In this document: in pieces, positions 1 through 8,178 of the stretch
How positions within the stretch are numbered: the stretch's first letter is position 1
How the letters are laid out: every line of letters begins with the position of its first letter
Assembly (NCBI GenBank): GCA_903832025.1
Contig: CAIKZY010000008.1
Coordinates: 1 to 36,779 of the forward strand
Reading direction: 5' to 3'
DNA: 36,779 nucleotides
Source of the DNA: an uncultured Actinomycetes bacterium
GTDB taxonomy: Bacteria > Actinomycetota > Actinomycetes > S36-B12
The notes under the pieces: generated by a model
Databases searched by the model: none
Told to the model about the DNA's origin: nothing
What the model saw: only the letters and a program-made list of their open reading frames with translations
Made by a program: the position numbers and the translations under genes

Positions 1-826
1 CCGATCTCACGCGCGGACCTTCCAGTCGCCAGGCAAGGCGCTGGACCACCCGCTGGCCCAGTGCCGGTGATCCGGCAACAGCAACGGTATCCGCGTCGGA
101 CAGAGCAATGCGCGCCATGACCTCGTCCAACCAGGAATCCAGGCCCTGCTCATCGATTTCCGAAGTCGGCTCGGCTATCTCGTCCACGACCGTGAAGCCG
201 GCAACCGGATCGCGATCGAGCATGTCCACCACGGTGGACTTGGTCGGCTCCGCGCCGATGACGATCGTGCGATGCAGGAAGTGTCCGTATCGGCGCTCAT
301 GGCGCAACCATGCGCGCAGGCTCCAGCGCACTCCGAGCAGCAGCACGATGCCCACAGCGAAGGTGATCACCACGAAGCCGCGCGACAGTTCCACTTTCAG
401 GACAAAGGCCACGATTGCGATGGCTCCGAACACCACGGCCGTGGCACCCACCACGCGCTTGAATTCCTCCGACCCCACACCCAGGATCCGAGTGTCATAG
501 GCACCGCGGAACAGCAGCACGCCGATCCATGCCAAGACCACGATCACCACGAATGAGACATACGTGAGGTTGTTCGGGGTCACCGAATAGGGAATCGTCC
601 ACCGCAGCACGAAGCCGGTGACACCGGCAATGATGATGGCCAGGAAGTCCAGAACGAACGCCCGAATGGCGTAGACACGCAATGGGTCGCGGCGAAGGTG
701 CGGGCGGTCGCGATGGGAATGGACCTCGGCCCACCCGATCCGTGACGGTGTCTGGGTCTCGGTGGGTTCACCGCCGACTTCGTCGCCGAAGTCGGCGAGG
801 TCACCGGAGACATCCTCGAGCGCCAT
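1..826 (-). CDS. Polyprenyl glycosylphosphotransferase (exopolysaccharide/O-antigen priming), N-terminal part, cut by window edge
   Basis: An open frame of about 275 codons runs leftward off the window without a stop. The ATG at 826 is preceded by a strong AAGGAGGG Shine-Dalgarno. A polar N-terminus is followed by a series of hydrophobic segments (around residues 52-75, 88-105, 125-145 and 150-165). A soluble part then contains HRTIVIGAEPTKSTVVDML, the Rossmann-like CoA-binding domain found between the membrane segments and the catalytic part in WbaP/CpsE-type enzymes. The C-terminal sugar-transferase domain should lie beyond the left edge. By family, these enzymes start a repeat unit by moving a sugar phosphate onto undecaprenyl phosphate at the inner membrane face. 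The family call rests on the N-terminal half only, so the sugar is unknown. It lies near two exported glycosidases on the same strand. Confidence 0.78.
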   Translation of the reverse strand, partial: MALEDVSGDLADFGDEVGGEPTETQTPSRIGWAEVHSHRDRPHLRRDPLRVYAIRAFVLDFLAIIIAGVTGFVLRWTIPYSVTPNNLTYVSFVVIVVLAWIGVLLFRGAYDTRILGVGSEEFKRVVGATAVVFGAIAIVAFVLKVELSRGFVVITFAVGIVLLLGVRWSLRAWLRHERRYGHFLHRTIVIGAEPTKSTVVDMLDRDPVAGFTVVDEIAEPTSEIDEQGLDSWLDEVMARIALSDADTVAVAGSPALGQRVVQRLAWRLEGPRVRS

Positions 827-1241
<415 letters not shown>

Positions 1242-1277
1242 GACTGTAGGCGACAGGATCACCTGTCGCCCACAGTC
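1242..1277 (-). terminator. Hairpin terminator after the glycosidase lipoprotein gene
   Basis: Two 16-base arms, GACTGTAGGCGACAGG and its complement with a single mismatch, flank a 4-nt loop. The structure begins 28 nt after the stop at 1305. There is no T-run, as often seen in high-GC actinobacterial terminators. Confidence 0.65.
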
Positions 1278-1304
1278 ATTGGTCGTTCGTTACCGCGTTG
1301 CCTG

Positions 1305-2594
1305 CTACTGCTGCAGGTAAATCCGCACGGGGATCTCAGTCAGGGTCAACGAAGCCCCGGACGAGCTTTGCGTGCACTGCGCCAGCGGATCGCAGACCAG
1401 TTGCGCATTGTCCGGCGCCTTGTATGCGGCAGTTCCGGTCTCAGCCCAGGCCACGATCCAGCTGGCACCTGCCTTGGAGAACTTGCAGGACACCACGTTG
1501 CCGGTTGTCGTGCAGCCGTTGTAATTGGCACCGGTCATCCAGTTGGACAAGGCAAAGAATCCTTGCTCGGCATCAGTACCCGGGTATGCCTGAATGCCCA
1601 GCCACGGATGCGGCTTCTGGGTCCAGATGTACCAGTACGAGCGGTTGATGCCATACCGCAGATCATCGATGTATGTGCGAACGATGAAGCCGGCCGCGCG
1701 TGCACCAGTGATGTGCTGCTCCGGGATTGAGCCGGGGCCGGCCAGACCGTAGTTCAGCTCGGTGTCCCACAGCTGCACCTTTGCGGGCACTCCAGCGGCC
1801 TTCATCATGGCCTGAACGCCGGTGATGAGCACGCCGCGTGCAGCAGGGTCTCCGGATGCACTGGGGTAGGTGTGGATTGCCAATGCGTCCACCGGCCAGT
1901 TGTAGGCGGCCAGCGCCTTCAGGTATGCCGGGTAGAAGCGCGTCGCCGCACTCGTCAGGCGAAGTGCCGGCGATGCGGCAACGACCGTGGCGGCCGGATC
2001 GATCTTCTTGATGATGGCGTAGGCGTCCTTGGTCATATCGGCCATCTGCTGCGGCGTACCGTTGTAGAACATCTTCAGGTCCGCCTCGTTCCAGACCTCG
2101 TAGGCAGAAATCTTGCCCTTGTAGCGGGTGACGACTGCGGTGACCCAGGCGTCCCAGTCAGCGATGTTCTTCGGTGCTGAGTTCGCACCGGGATACGGCG
2201 GATAGGGATTGGCCGTGGAGGTGTTCGATGCCGCCCACGTGGGAGTGGTACCCAGCACTTCTAGGATCTGGTTGGAGCCCTTGGCCTGGATATTGGCCAC
2301 GGCGTGGTCAAGGTTGTCCCACTTGTAGACACCCTTCTTCAGCTCAATCTGACTCCACGCGGTTCCGTTATCCCATAGGCGAATGGACCCAAATGGCGCC
2401 GACGGCCACGACTGGCCTTCCACGCCTTCGACCGTCATGCCAACAGTCGTAGTCGGAACACCGGGTCCGGCAGGTGCAGTAGGACTGCTCGCTGACGAAC
2501 CGCCCGAGGACGATCCGCCGCACGCAGCCAGCGTCAGCGCCAGGGCAACGAGCCCTGATGCAGCGGTTAGGAGTTTTGTACGGTGCCGAACCAT
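1305..2594 (-). CDS. Lipoprotein glycoside hydrolase, GH39/GH5-like (clan GH-A), paralogue 1
   Basis: 429 aa. The N-terminus MVRHRTKLLTAASGL leads to a lipobox LTLAAC with the lipidated Cys at 25, then a Ser/Gly/Pro-rich linker, so the protein should be anchored outside the membrane. The body resembles clan GH-A barrels: SIRLWD at 70-75, VWNEAD with presumed acid/base Glu170, and LWDTELNYG with presumed nucleophile Glu279. By family these retaining enzymes cut beta-linked polysaccharides; PslG, which trims exopolysaccharide in Pseudomonas, is a GH39 member. The substrate here is unknown. The start at 2594 is chosen because GGAGGA lies 8 nt upstream and a lipoprotein signal follows. It overlaps the end of the upstream paralogue by 28 nt, implying coupled translation. 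Confidence 0.75.
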   Translation of the reverse strand: MVRHRTKLLTAASGLVALALTLAACGGSSSGGSSASSPTAPAGPGVPTTTVGMTVEGVEGQSWPSAPFGSIRLWDNGTAWSQIELKKGVYKWDNLDHAVANIQAKGSNQILEVLGTTPTWAASNTSTANPYPPYPGANSAPKNIADWDAWVTAVVTRYKGKISAYEVWNEADLKMFYNGTPQQMADMTKDAYAIIKKIDPAATVVAASPALRLTSAATRFYPAYLKALAAYNWPVDALAIHTYPSASGDPAARGVLITGVQAMMKAAGVPAKVQLWDTELNYGLAGPGSIPEQHITGARAAGFIVRTYIDDLRYGINRSYWYIWTQKPHPWLGIQAYPGTDAEQGFFALSNWMTGANYNGCTTTGNVVSCKFSKAGASWIVAWAETGTAAYKAPDNAQLVCDPLAQCTQSSSGASLTLTEIPVRIYLQQ

Positions 2595-3796
2595 TCGGGC
2601 ATTCCTCCGATCGTGACTGGCGTGCCCGGAGCCACCGGTACGCATGCGCCGGTTGCATCGCACTCTTGGGTGGCGAAGGACGGCACCGTGAAGGCCCCCG
2701 GTGCCCCTTCTGACCAGGCCACCTGCGCCGGGAAGCGACCGGTGATGTTGCAGACATCAACCGCACCGGTTGTGCACGCGGTCTGGGTATCGGCCAGCCA
2801 CTTCTGAACCGTGGCAAAGCCCTGCGCACCAGCGGTTCCCGGTGACATCTGAATGCCTACCAACGGGTTGCCGTTCTGCCATAGGTACCAATAGGAGCGC
2901 TGCACGCCCAGACGCTGATCGTCCAGGAAGGTCGTGGCCACCCAGGCGGCGGCCTGGGAGCCGGTGATATCCACGTGCGGGTTGCCCGCACCAGGACCTG
3001 CGATGCCGTAATTGATCTCGGTGTCCCACAGCGGCTTGGTTGCCGGAGCACCGGCGGACTTCAACGTGCCGATCGCCTGGCTGATGTACGACGCGCGAAC
3101 TGCAGGAGTGCCCGTGGATGCCGGGTAGGAGTGGATGCTGAACGCATCCACCGGCCAGTGCATCTTCTTCAAGGCCGCCAGGTACTTGGGGTAGAACTTG
3201 TTGTACGCACTTTGCAGGCGCATCGTGGTCGAGGCAGCAACCACCACACCCGTCGGGTCATATTGCTTGATGATCTTGTAGGCCGCCTGCGTCAGGTCAG
3301 CCATCTGCTTGGGCGACCCCTGGAAGAACGTCGGCAGGTTTGCCTCGTTCCAGATCTGGTACGCCTGGATCGACGGCCCGTAGCGCTTGACCACCGCAGT
3401 GACCCAGTTCTTCCACACGGTCATGTTCGGAACTGACGCGGCGCCGGGGTTGGGATAGGAACCGGCCTTCTTGTTCGATGCAGCCCAGGTCGGCGTTGAT
3501 CCCAGGACCACCATGATCTGAGCCTTCTGGGTGTTTGCGGTGCTGATCGCGGCGTCCATGCCATTCCACCAGTAGGTGCTCTTGGACTGCTGCACCTTGC
3601 CCCAGCTGACCCCTGAATCCCACAGACGGATCGAGCCGTAGGGCACCGTGGGGGTGTCACCGGCGGCGATGCCAGGGATGTGCAGGCCAAAGTCTCCGGG
3701 GGAAACGGCGTTGTCTGCCATGGCGGGAGCGGCTGCAGCCAGGCCTCCGGCGACCACGGTCAGGCTTGCCACGGCGGCTACGAGCGCACGACGCAT
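2567..3796 (-). CDS. Secreted glycoside hydrolase, GH39/GH5-like, paralogue 2
   Basis: 409 aa from an ATG at 3796 with GGAAGG 6 nt upstream. A longer reading from 3826 would add ten residues ahead of a perfectly good signal peptide. The signal peptide has an Arg-Arg n-region and likely ends at AMA-DNA (after residue 27); there is no lipobox, so this copy should be released. It aligns along its length with the downstream lipoprotein: SIRLWDSGVSW at 55-65, IWNEAN with Glu151, and LWDTEINYGIAGPG with Glu260. These are the expected catalytic pair of a clan GH-A retaining glycosidase. A released and an anchored copy in one operon suggest two places of action on one polysaccharide. GH family number and substrate cannot be fixed by eye. 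Confidence 0.74.
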   Translation of the reverse strand: MRRALVAAVASLTVVAGGLAAAAPAMADNAVSPGDFGLHIPGIAAGDTPTVPYGSIRLWDSGVSWGKVQQSKSTYWWNGMDAAISTANTQKAQIMVVLGSTPTWAASNKKAGSYPNPGAASVPNMTVWKNWVTAVVKRYGPSIQAYQIWNEANLPTFFQGSPKQMADLTQAAYKIIKQYDPTGVVVAASTTMRLQSAYNKFYPKYLAALKKMHWPVDAFSIHSYPASTGTPAVRASYISQAIGTLKSAGAPATKPLWDTEINYGIAGPGAGNPHVDITGSQAAAWVATTFLDDQRLGVQRSYWYLWQNGNPLVGIQMSPGTAGAQGFATVQKWLADTQTACTTGAVDVCNITGRFPAQVAWSEGAPGAFTVPSFATQECDATGACVPVAPGTPVTIGGMPEWFGTVQNS

Positions 3797-3935
3797 GAAG
3801 AACCTTCCGATAGTGGGACGCACCAACAGCGGTGCTTCGTCAGGCTAGCCCAGGGGCGTGGGCAAACCGCTGATTGAACCCTGTGAGGAACGCAAGAATT
3901 AGGCCAACAGTCGGTGACGAATCTGCCACCAAAAA

Positions 3936-3970
3936 GGTATAAATACCGCAATTACCAACAATTACCGTAT
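3936..3970. repeat. AT-rich patch with an inverted repeat and ACC-ended short repeats
   Basis: Between two leftward genes lies GGTAT-AA-ATACC followed by CAATTACC, CAATTACC and TATTTACC. The patch is much more AT-rich than its surroundings. It could be an operator for the glycosidase operon or a 3' signal of the methyltransferase gene. It contains no T-run hairpin. Confidence 0.4.
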
Positions 3971-4678
3971 TTACCGCTTCCGGAGCACGTAGAGCGACTG
4001 TCCATCGGTCTCACGGCCATACTCGAATCGGTCCACCGCCAGTCCGGCGGCATCCACATGATCCTCAAAGTGCCGGCGGGCAAATCGCGTGCAGTGCAAG
4101 CGGCCCTTCCACTCAAGCGGTCCGTACTGCGCCGGATTTTCCTCCCATGCCGGGACACCTTCCTCCACGAAACAGGTCACCAGCGCCTTGCCAGTCGGTG
4201 ACAGTGCCTGCGCGATGAGCTTCATGTACGCAGGAGTGTCCTGATCATTCATGTGCGAGAAGACCGAGTAGGCGTAGAACACGTCCACTGAACCCGGATC
4301 AGCGGCCAGCGTTCGTTCGGGGGACCCATCGGGGTTGTACCGCTCGTTGGACACATCAACCAGCGTGAAGCGATATCCAGGAGCCGTCAGATGGGCCTGT
4401 GCCCAGCCCAGGACATCCGGCTGCACATCAACGCCGTGGTAGTCGGCGACCGTGCCAAGTCGTTCGCGGACTCCGATCGCCAGGCGGCCAGCACCGCACC
4501 CCCAGTCATACAGGGAGCTCGATGTGGTCAGGCCGCAGTAGTCCTGCAGGCGCGCCACGTCATTGACCGCGGTGTCGATGAACGCTGCATCGTCCTTGAA
4601 GTGCTCACCGCCCATGCGGTACCTGCTCGGCGGCAGGGTCAGTGCGGGAATTGTCGATGCCTTTTTCCGTCCAAACAT
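3971..4678 (-). CDS. Class I SAM-dependent methyltransferase
   Basis: 235 aa when started at ATG 4678. The SAM-binding motif I is LYDWGCGAGRLAIGV, followed by an acidic beta-2 end (YHGVDVQP) and a motif-IV-like DVFYAYSVFSHM, typical of Methyltransf_11/25-type Rossmann enzymes. The substrate is not visible. There is no Shine-Dalgarno, but TAGTCT lies 7 nt upstream of the ATG, fitting a leaderless transcript; a TTG 51 nt upstream would run into the divergent gene. It is encoded head-to-head with a chorismate mutase with 24 bp between start codons, and near polysaccharide genes. Sugar or small-molecule methylation is possible, but this is inference. Confidence 0.72.
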   Translation of the reverse strand: MFGRKKASTIPALTLPPSRYRMGGEHFKDDAAFIDTAVNDVARLQDYCGLTTSSSLYDWGCGAGRLAIGVRERLGTVADYHGVDVQPDVLGWAQAHLTAPGYRFTLVDVSNERYNPDGSPERTLAADPGSVDVFYAYSVFSHMNDQDTPAYMKLIAQALSPTGKALVTCFVEEGVPAWEENPAQYGPLEWKGRLHCTRFARRHFEDHVDAAGLAVDRFEYGRETDGQSLYVLRKR

Positions 4679-4685
4679 GATCGCA

Positions 4686-4695
4686 AGACTACGCT
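4686..4695. promoter_or_regulatory. Overlapping divergent -10 boxes of two leaderless genes
   Basis: TAGTCT (minus strand, 4691-4686) sits 7 nt before the ATG at 4678. TACGCT (plus strand, 4690-4695) sits 7 nt before the GTG at 4703. The hexamers share two base pairs, so polymerase cannot occupy both at once. Neither start has a Shine-Dalgarno. Confidence 0.55.
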
Positions 4696-4702
4696 GATCC
4701 GC

Positions 4703-4996
4703 GTGGATGAACTGTCGCGACTTCGCCAAGAGCTCGATGGAATCGACGCCGGAATCGTTGATGCCATCGCGGATCGATTTGCCATGGTGCGCAAGATCGG
4801 TGATGCCAAGGCTCAGTCCGGTACTGCGGTTCGCGATGTGTCACGTGAGGCAGTGGTGTTCGACAATGTCCGTCAGCGGGCAGTGGACCTCGGGATCAGC
4901 GCGCAGGTCATCACCGAGGTATTCACCGTCTTGATCACCGGTTCGCTGGTTGAACAAGGTCATGACGCCGCGTGGAAGGACGTCAGTCCGAACTAG
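4703..4996 (+). CDS. Chorismate mutase, AroQ class
   Basis: 97 aa from GTG 4703. It matches the all-helical AroQ fold: LRQELDGIDAGIVDAIADRF in helix 1, then VRKIGDAKAQSG, then VRDVSREAVVFDNVRQRA, ending with FTVLITGSLVEQG. The Arg of helix 1, the Lys of IGDAK, the RE pair and the C-terminal S-x-x-x-Q position are the usual active-site landmarks. By family it converts chorismate to prephenate for Phe and Tyr. The length is normal for a stand-alone mutase (about 90-100 aa). A longer upstream reading is rejected because it overlaps the divergent methyltransferase. TACGCT 7 nt before the GTG and no Shine-Dalgarno suggest a leaderless message. Confidence 0.85.
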   Translation: MDELSRLRQELDGIDAGIVDAIADRFAMVRKIGDAKAQSGTAVRDVSREAVVFDNVRQRAVDLGISAQVITEVFTVLITGSLVEQGHDAAWKDVSPN

Positions 4997-5077
4997 ACGT
5001 CAGTCCACATCAGGGACCGGGTCGCACACTGTCTTCGGCATGCACGCGCAGCGGTCGTGCGCTCACGGTGTTGGCGG

Positions 5078-6319
5078 CTATCCGGTGCGACCTGGTGCCA
5101 AGCCGAACTGCGCCGCCTGCTCCCGCAGCTGCTCGCGCGCATCCGGGTGCGCGGCGTGAGCGATCAGATTCGCTGCCTGCTCAGATTGCGAATGGCCGAA
5201 CATCTGCGCGATGCCCTGCTCGGTCGCCACGGCGGTGTGCTGCACGCTGGTGACCGGCTCAGTGAGCTTGCCCACGATCGTTGACTGCTGCGCCTTAGCG
5301 TGCCAACTTGGCAACGCGATGAAGGATTGTCCGCCGCGGGCATGTTGCGCACCAACGACGAAGTCCGTGGCTCCACCGAAGCCCGAGTAGATGCGGTTGC
5401 CAATACGCGATGCATTGGCCTGATCGAACAGGTCGACCTGCAACGCAGCGTTAACACTGGTCATCAATACCTGCCGGGCGATCTGGGCCGGATCATTGAC
5501 GATGTCGGTGCGCAGCATGTGCACCTGCTGGTTGAAGTGCACCCAGTCGTAGAGGTCCTGGGAACCGAACAGGAACGAACTGGTCACCGGCAGCTGATCG
5601 TCCAGGCAACCGGATCGATGCAATTCAGCAACGCCATCGGAGAACATCTCCGTCCAGATTTTCAGCCCGCGATGCCCTCGCAATGCTGTCAGCACGGCAT
5701 CGGGGATCGCACCGATGCCGAGCTGCAGAGTTGCTCCGTCAGCAATACGCGCGGCAATGCTCTGGCCAATGATGTGGGCAGTGTCCCCGAGGTCACCGAC
5801 CGTGTTTGTGGGGACCGGTTCATCCACCTCAACGAGGTAATCGATCTGCGATTCATGGATCTTTGCATCGCCGTACGTGTAGGGCATCTGCCGATTGGCC
5901 TGGGCAATGACCAAGGCGCCGGTGCTCCGAGCAGCCTCGATTGCCGCCGGCAGCACGTTGACTTCGATACCCAAGCTCACGGTGTCCCGATGGCGTGCGG
6001 AGGTGTGCAGCAGCACCGCCTGCGGTCGGCACCGCTGATGAAACAGCACCGGAACCAGCGATAGCCGACAGGGGATGTAATCCAGGCGATGATGACCGCG
6101 CATGGCCGGGCCGACGAAGGTGGTCTCGTAGCGCACCCCTTCTCGATCGGGAAGTGGTCCATGAGCGTTGAGCATGTGCAGGCGATACCTGGGCACTGAT
6201 TCATCCAATGCGGCAAGCAGCACCCGTGGAGTGGCGAAATTTCCGCTGGCGATCACCCGCGCACCGTTGGGCAGTGTCGACAGGATTGCCGAAAGCTGCT
6301 CTGCCGTGATGACGCGCAT
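5078..6319 (-). CDS. Acetyl-CoA hydrolase / 4-hydroxybutyrate CoA-transferase family protein
   Basis: 413 aa, the usual length of this family. It carries the conserved IWTEMFSDG with the catalytic Glu near residue 224, which forms the glutamyl-CoA thioester intermediate. It also has the second-domain signature GFGGATDFVVGA and a C-terminal ATEQGIAQMFG followed by an AANLIAHAAHPDAREQL-like tail. By family, members move CoA between acyl groups (acetate, 4-hydroxybutyrate, propionate, succinate) or hydrolyse acetyl-CoA; the donor and acceptor cannot be told from sequence. It is cytoplasmic, encoded alone, convergent with chorismate mutase and divergent from the fucose synthase gene. Confidence 0.85.
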   Translation of the reverse strand: MRVITAEQLSAILSTLPNGARVIASGNFATPRVLLAALDESVPRYRLHMLNAHGPLPDREGVRYETTFVGPAMRGHHRLDYIPCRLSLVPVLFHQRCRPQAVLLHTSARHRDTVSLGIEVNVLPAAIEAARSTGALVIAQANRQMPYTYGDAKIHESQIDYLVEVDEPVPTNTVGDLGDTAHIIGQSIAARIADGATLQLGIGAIPDAVLTALRGHRGLKIWTEMFSDGVAELHRSGCLDDQLPVTSSFLFGSQDLYDWVHFNQQVHMLRTDIVNDPAQIARQVLMTSVNAALQVDLFDQANASRIGNRIYSGFGGATDFVVGAQHARGGQSFIALPSWHAKAQQSTIVGKLTEPVTSVQHTAVATEQGIAQMFGHSQSEQAANLIAHAAHPDAREQLREQAAQFGLAPGRTG

Positions 6320-6515
6320 GCGCCCAGTCTTGCAGCGTGGACATCAGGCCGGCTGGCTGCGCTCACCGGATCTCCCAGCACCCCTGACCAGGTGACCCAC
6401 CATGCCATCGGTGACGCACCATGGACCGCGGTTCGGCGCGGTGGGTGTCCATGGCCGTGACCGGTTTCGGGCAGTTGCCGGTGCGGCAGTTTCGGGGTGT
6501 GCACCATCGCTATGC

Positions 6516-6521
6516 GACAAT
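6516..6521 (+). promoter_or_regulatory. Probable -10 box (GACAAT) of the fucose synthase gene
   Basis: GACAAT lies 7 nt before ATG 6529, the spacing expected for a leaderless transcript. TATGCG overlaps just upstream as an alternative. No Shine-Dalgarno is present. Confidence 0.35.
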
Positions 6522-6528
6522 CGCCGAC

Positions 6529-7473
6529 ATGGTGTCCACGTTCGCCTGGGGCGATCAGAAGGTCTACGTCGCCGGCCATCGCGGATTAGTGGGATCTGCG
6601 TTAGTGCGTGCGCTGGAGGCTGCAGGAGCCGGTGAGGTCATTGGCTGGAGCAGTGCAGAGTTGGATTTGCGTGATCGCGATGCCACGTTCGATGCCATCA
6701 GCCAGGCAAGACCGGATATCGTGATTGATGCTGCGGCCAAGGTGGGCGGCATCATGGCCAACTCCACATATCCGGTGGAGTTCTTGCGCGACAATGCCCT
6801 GATTCAGACCAACGTCATGGATGCCGCGCATGCGATCGACGTAGATCGTCTGCTCTTCCTGGGCTCAAGCTGCATCTATCCACGCCATGCCACGCAGCCG
6901 ATCAGGGAGTCATCGCTGATGACGGGGCCACTGGAGCCCACCAACCAGGCATATGCCATGGCGAAGATCTCCGGCATCTTCTATATCGAGGCTCATCGAA
7001 CGCAGTACGGCAGGCACTGGATCTCGGCAATGCCCACCAATCTGTATGGCCCCGGTGACAACTTCGACCTGCAGTCCTCGCATGTGCTGCCCGCATTCAT
7101 TCGCCGGTTTCACGAAGCGAAGGTGTCCGGCGCAGCGTCGGTCACCGTGTGGGGTACCGGAGCCCCGCGACGGGAATTTCTCCATGTCGACGACCTGGCG
7201 GCTGCATGCCTGATGCTGCTGGAGCACTACGACTCCGAGCAGACGATCAATGTCGGCCGCGGGCAGGACTTGCCGATTCGCGAGCTGGCGCAGACTGTCG
7301 CTGACGTGGTCGGCTTCACCGGAGCCATCCAGTGGGATGCATCGAAGCCGGACGGCATGCCGCGCAAGCTGCTGGACACCTCGCGGATCACCGAGCTGGG
7401 GTGGAGGCCGCGCATTTCCCTTCGCGATGGCCTGGCCAGCACCTACCAGTGGTACCTGGATACCCATGCCTGA
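6529..7473 (+). CDS. fcl: GDP-L-fucose synthase
   Basis: 314 aa from ATG 6529, the normal length; upstream extension gives non-homologous residues. The NADP-binding motif GHRGLVGSALV is at 16-26. LGSSCIYP (111-118) and Tyr142/Lys146 in YAMAKI form the SDR catalytic triad with Ser113/114. PTNLYGPGDNFD and the C-terminal DGMPRKLLDTSRITELGW region are also typical. By family it epimerises and reduces GDP-4-keto-6-deoxy-mannose to GDP-L-fucose in the cytoplasm. The partner GDP-mannose dehydratase is not in the window, so the precursor must be made elsewhere. Fucose for surface polysaccharide would fit the glycosylphosphotransferase at the left edge. The stop overlaps the next start. Confidence 0.92.
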   Translation: MVSTFAWGDQKVYVAGHRGLVGSALVRALEAAGAGEVIGWSSAELDLRDRDATFDAISQARPDIVIDAAAKVGGIMANSTYPVEFLRDNALIQTNVMDAAHAIDVDRLLFLGSSCIYPRHATQPIRESSLMTGPLEPTNQAYAMAKISGIFYIEAHRTQYGRHWISAMPTNLYGPGDNFDLQSSHVLPAFIRRFHEAKVSGAASVTVWGTGAPRREFLHVDDLAAACLMLLEHYDSEQTINVGRGQDLPIRELAQTVADVVGFTGAIQWDASKPDGMPRKLLDTSRITELGWRPRISLRDGLASTYQWYLDTHA

Positions 7474-7867
7474 GCCCGAGGGTGCCAACAGGGGTGCAGC
7501 CGGTGAGATGCTGCCCCGGCAGGTGCTCACCCCCGGGAGGCATTCGGTGCTTGTCCGGCTGACAGCAGCTCCGGGCATGCGGCCGGCATTGCTGGAAGTC
7601 CTGAACACCTACGTGGACACCTTGCGCCACGAACCCGGCACGGAAATGCTCGTGGTGTCCATTGATCCCGACGACGTCAACAACGTCTGGCTCTACGAGA
7701 CCTTCAAGGATGACCAGGCGCAAGACGCGCATCGGGCGGCCGATGGCTTCGCGGTGATGATTCGCGATATGCCGGAGTTCCTTACCGGTCCGCCTGCCCT
7801 GCTCCGACTTGACCCATTGCGGCTGAGCATGCAGGACAGCCTCCTGGAAAACGACTGGTCCTTCTAA
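7466..7867 (+). CDS. ABM-domain (antibiotic biosynthesis monooxygenase-like) protein 1
   Basis: 133 aa from ATG 7466, which overlaps the fucose synthase stop by 8 nt; ATG 7508 is an alternative, giving 119 aa. The part from about residue 24 (HSVLVRLTAAPGMRPALLEV) through EPGTEMLVVSIDPDDVNNVWLYE and the AVMIRDMPEFL region has the dimeric alpha-beta barrel pattern: strand, helix, a strand with an EPG turn, then W-x-Y-E. Members range from cofactor-less quinone-forming monooxygenases to proteins of unknown role, so only the fold is claimed. It is followed 14 nt later by a second ABM gene; the two may form a heterodimer. Confidence 0.68.
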   Translation: MPEPEGANRGAAGEMLPRQVLTPGRHSVLVRLTAAPGMRPALLEVLNTYVDTLRHEPGTEMLVVSIDPDDVNNVWLYETFKDDQAQDAHRAADGFAVMIRDMPEFLTGPPALLRLDPLRLSMQDSLLENDWSF

Positions 7868-7881
7868 GACAGGAAATCCCG

Positions 7882-8172
7882 ATGATTCTCGAACTTGTCC
7901 ACATTGACGTGCTGCCCGATCATCACGAGCAGTTCGAGCAGGACCTGGCAACTGCGGCCGCCACGGTGCTGCCGCAGGCCAGAGGCTTCGTGGAATTCAC
8001 GCCCGCAGGCTGGTGCGTGGAGAGACCCGATGTGTACGTGTTCACCATCGGGTGGGAAACCCTGGAGGACCACACCCAGGGATTTCGCGACTCAGCGCTG
8101 TTTGAGCAGTGGCGAGCGCTGATCGGCCCGCATTTCGCGCAACCGCCGGTTGTCGAGCACTACGCACGTTGA
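7882..8172 (+). CDS. ABM-domain protein 2
   Basis: 96 aa, a typical single ABM domain. MILELVHIDVLPDHHEQFEQ is strand 1 plus helix 1, GFVEFTPAGW is strand 2, and VYVFTIGWETLEDHTQGFRD ends with the usual W-x-x-x-x-D-H. AGGAAA upstream of ATG 7882 is a fair Shine-Dalgarno. It directly follows ABM protein 1 and ends 6 nt before the convergent flavoprotein gene. A cytoplasmic dimer acting on a small aromatic or quinone compound is possible; the substrate is unknown. Confidence 0.72.
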   Translation: MILELVHIDVLPDHHEQFEQDLATAAATVLPQARGFVEFTPAGWCVERPDVYVFTIGWETLEDHTQGFRDSALFEQWRALIGPHFAQPPVVEHYAR

Positions 8173-8178
8173 TCGCGC

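Noticed and set aside
5300-6064. 254-codon rightward open frame
   Set aside because: It lies wholly antisense to the acetyl-CoA hydrolase gene, has no ribosome site and no recognisable protein pattern; a shadow frame of high-GC sequence.
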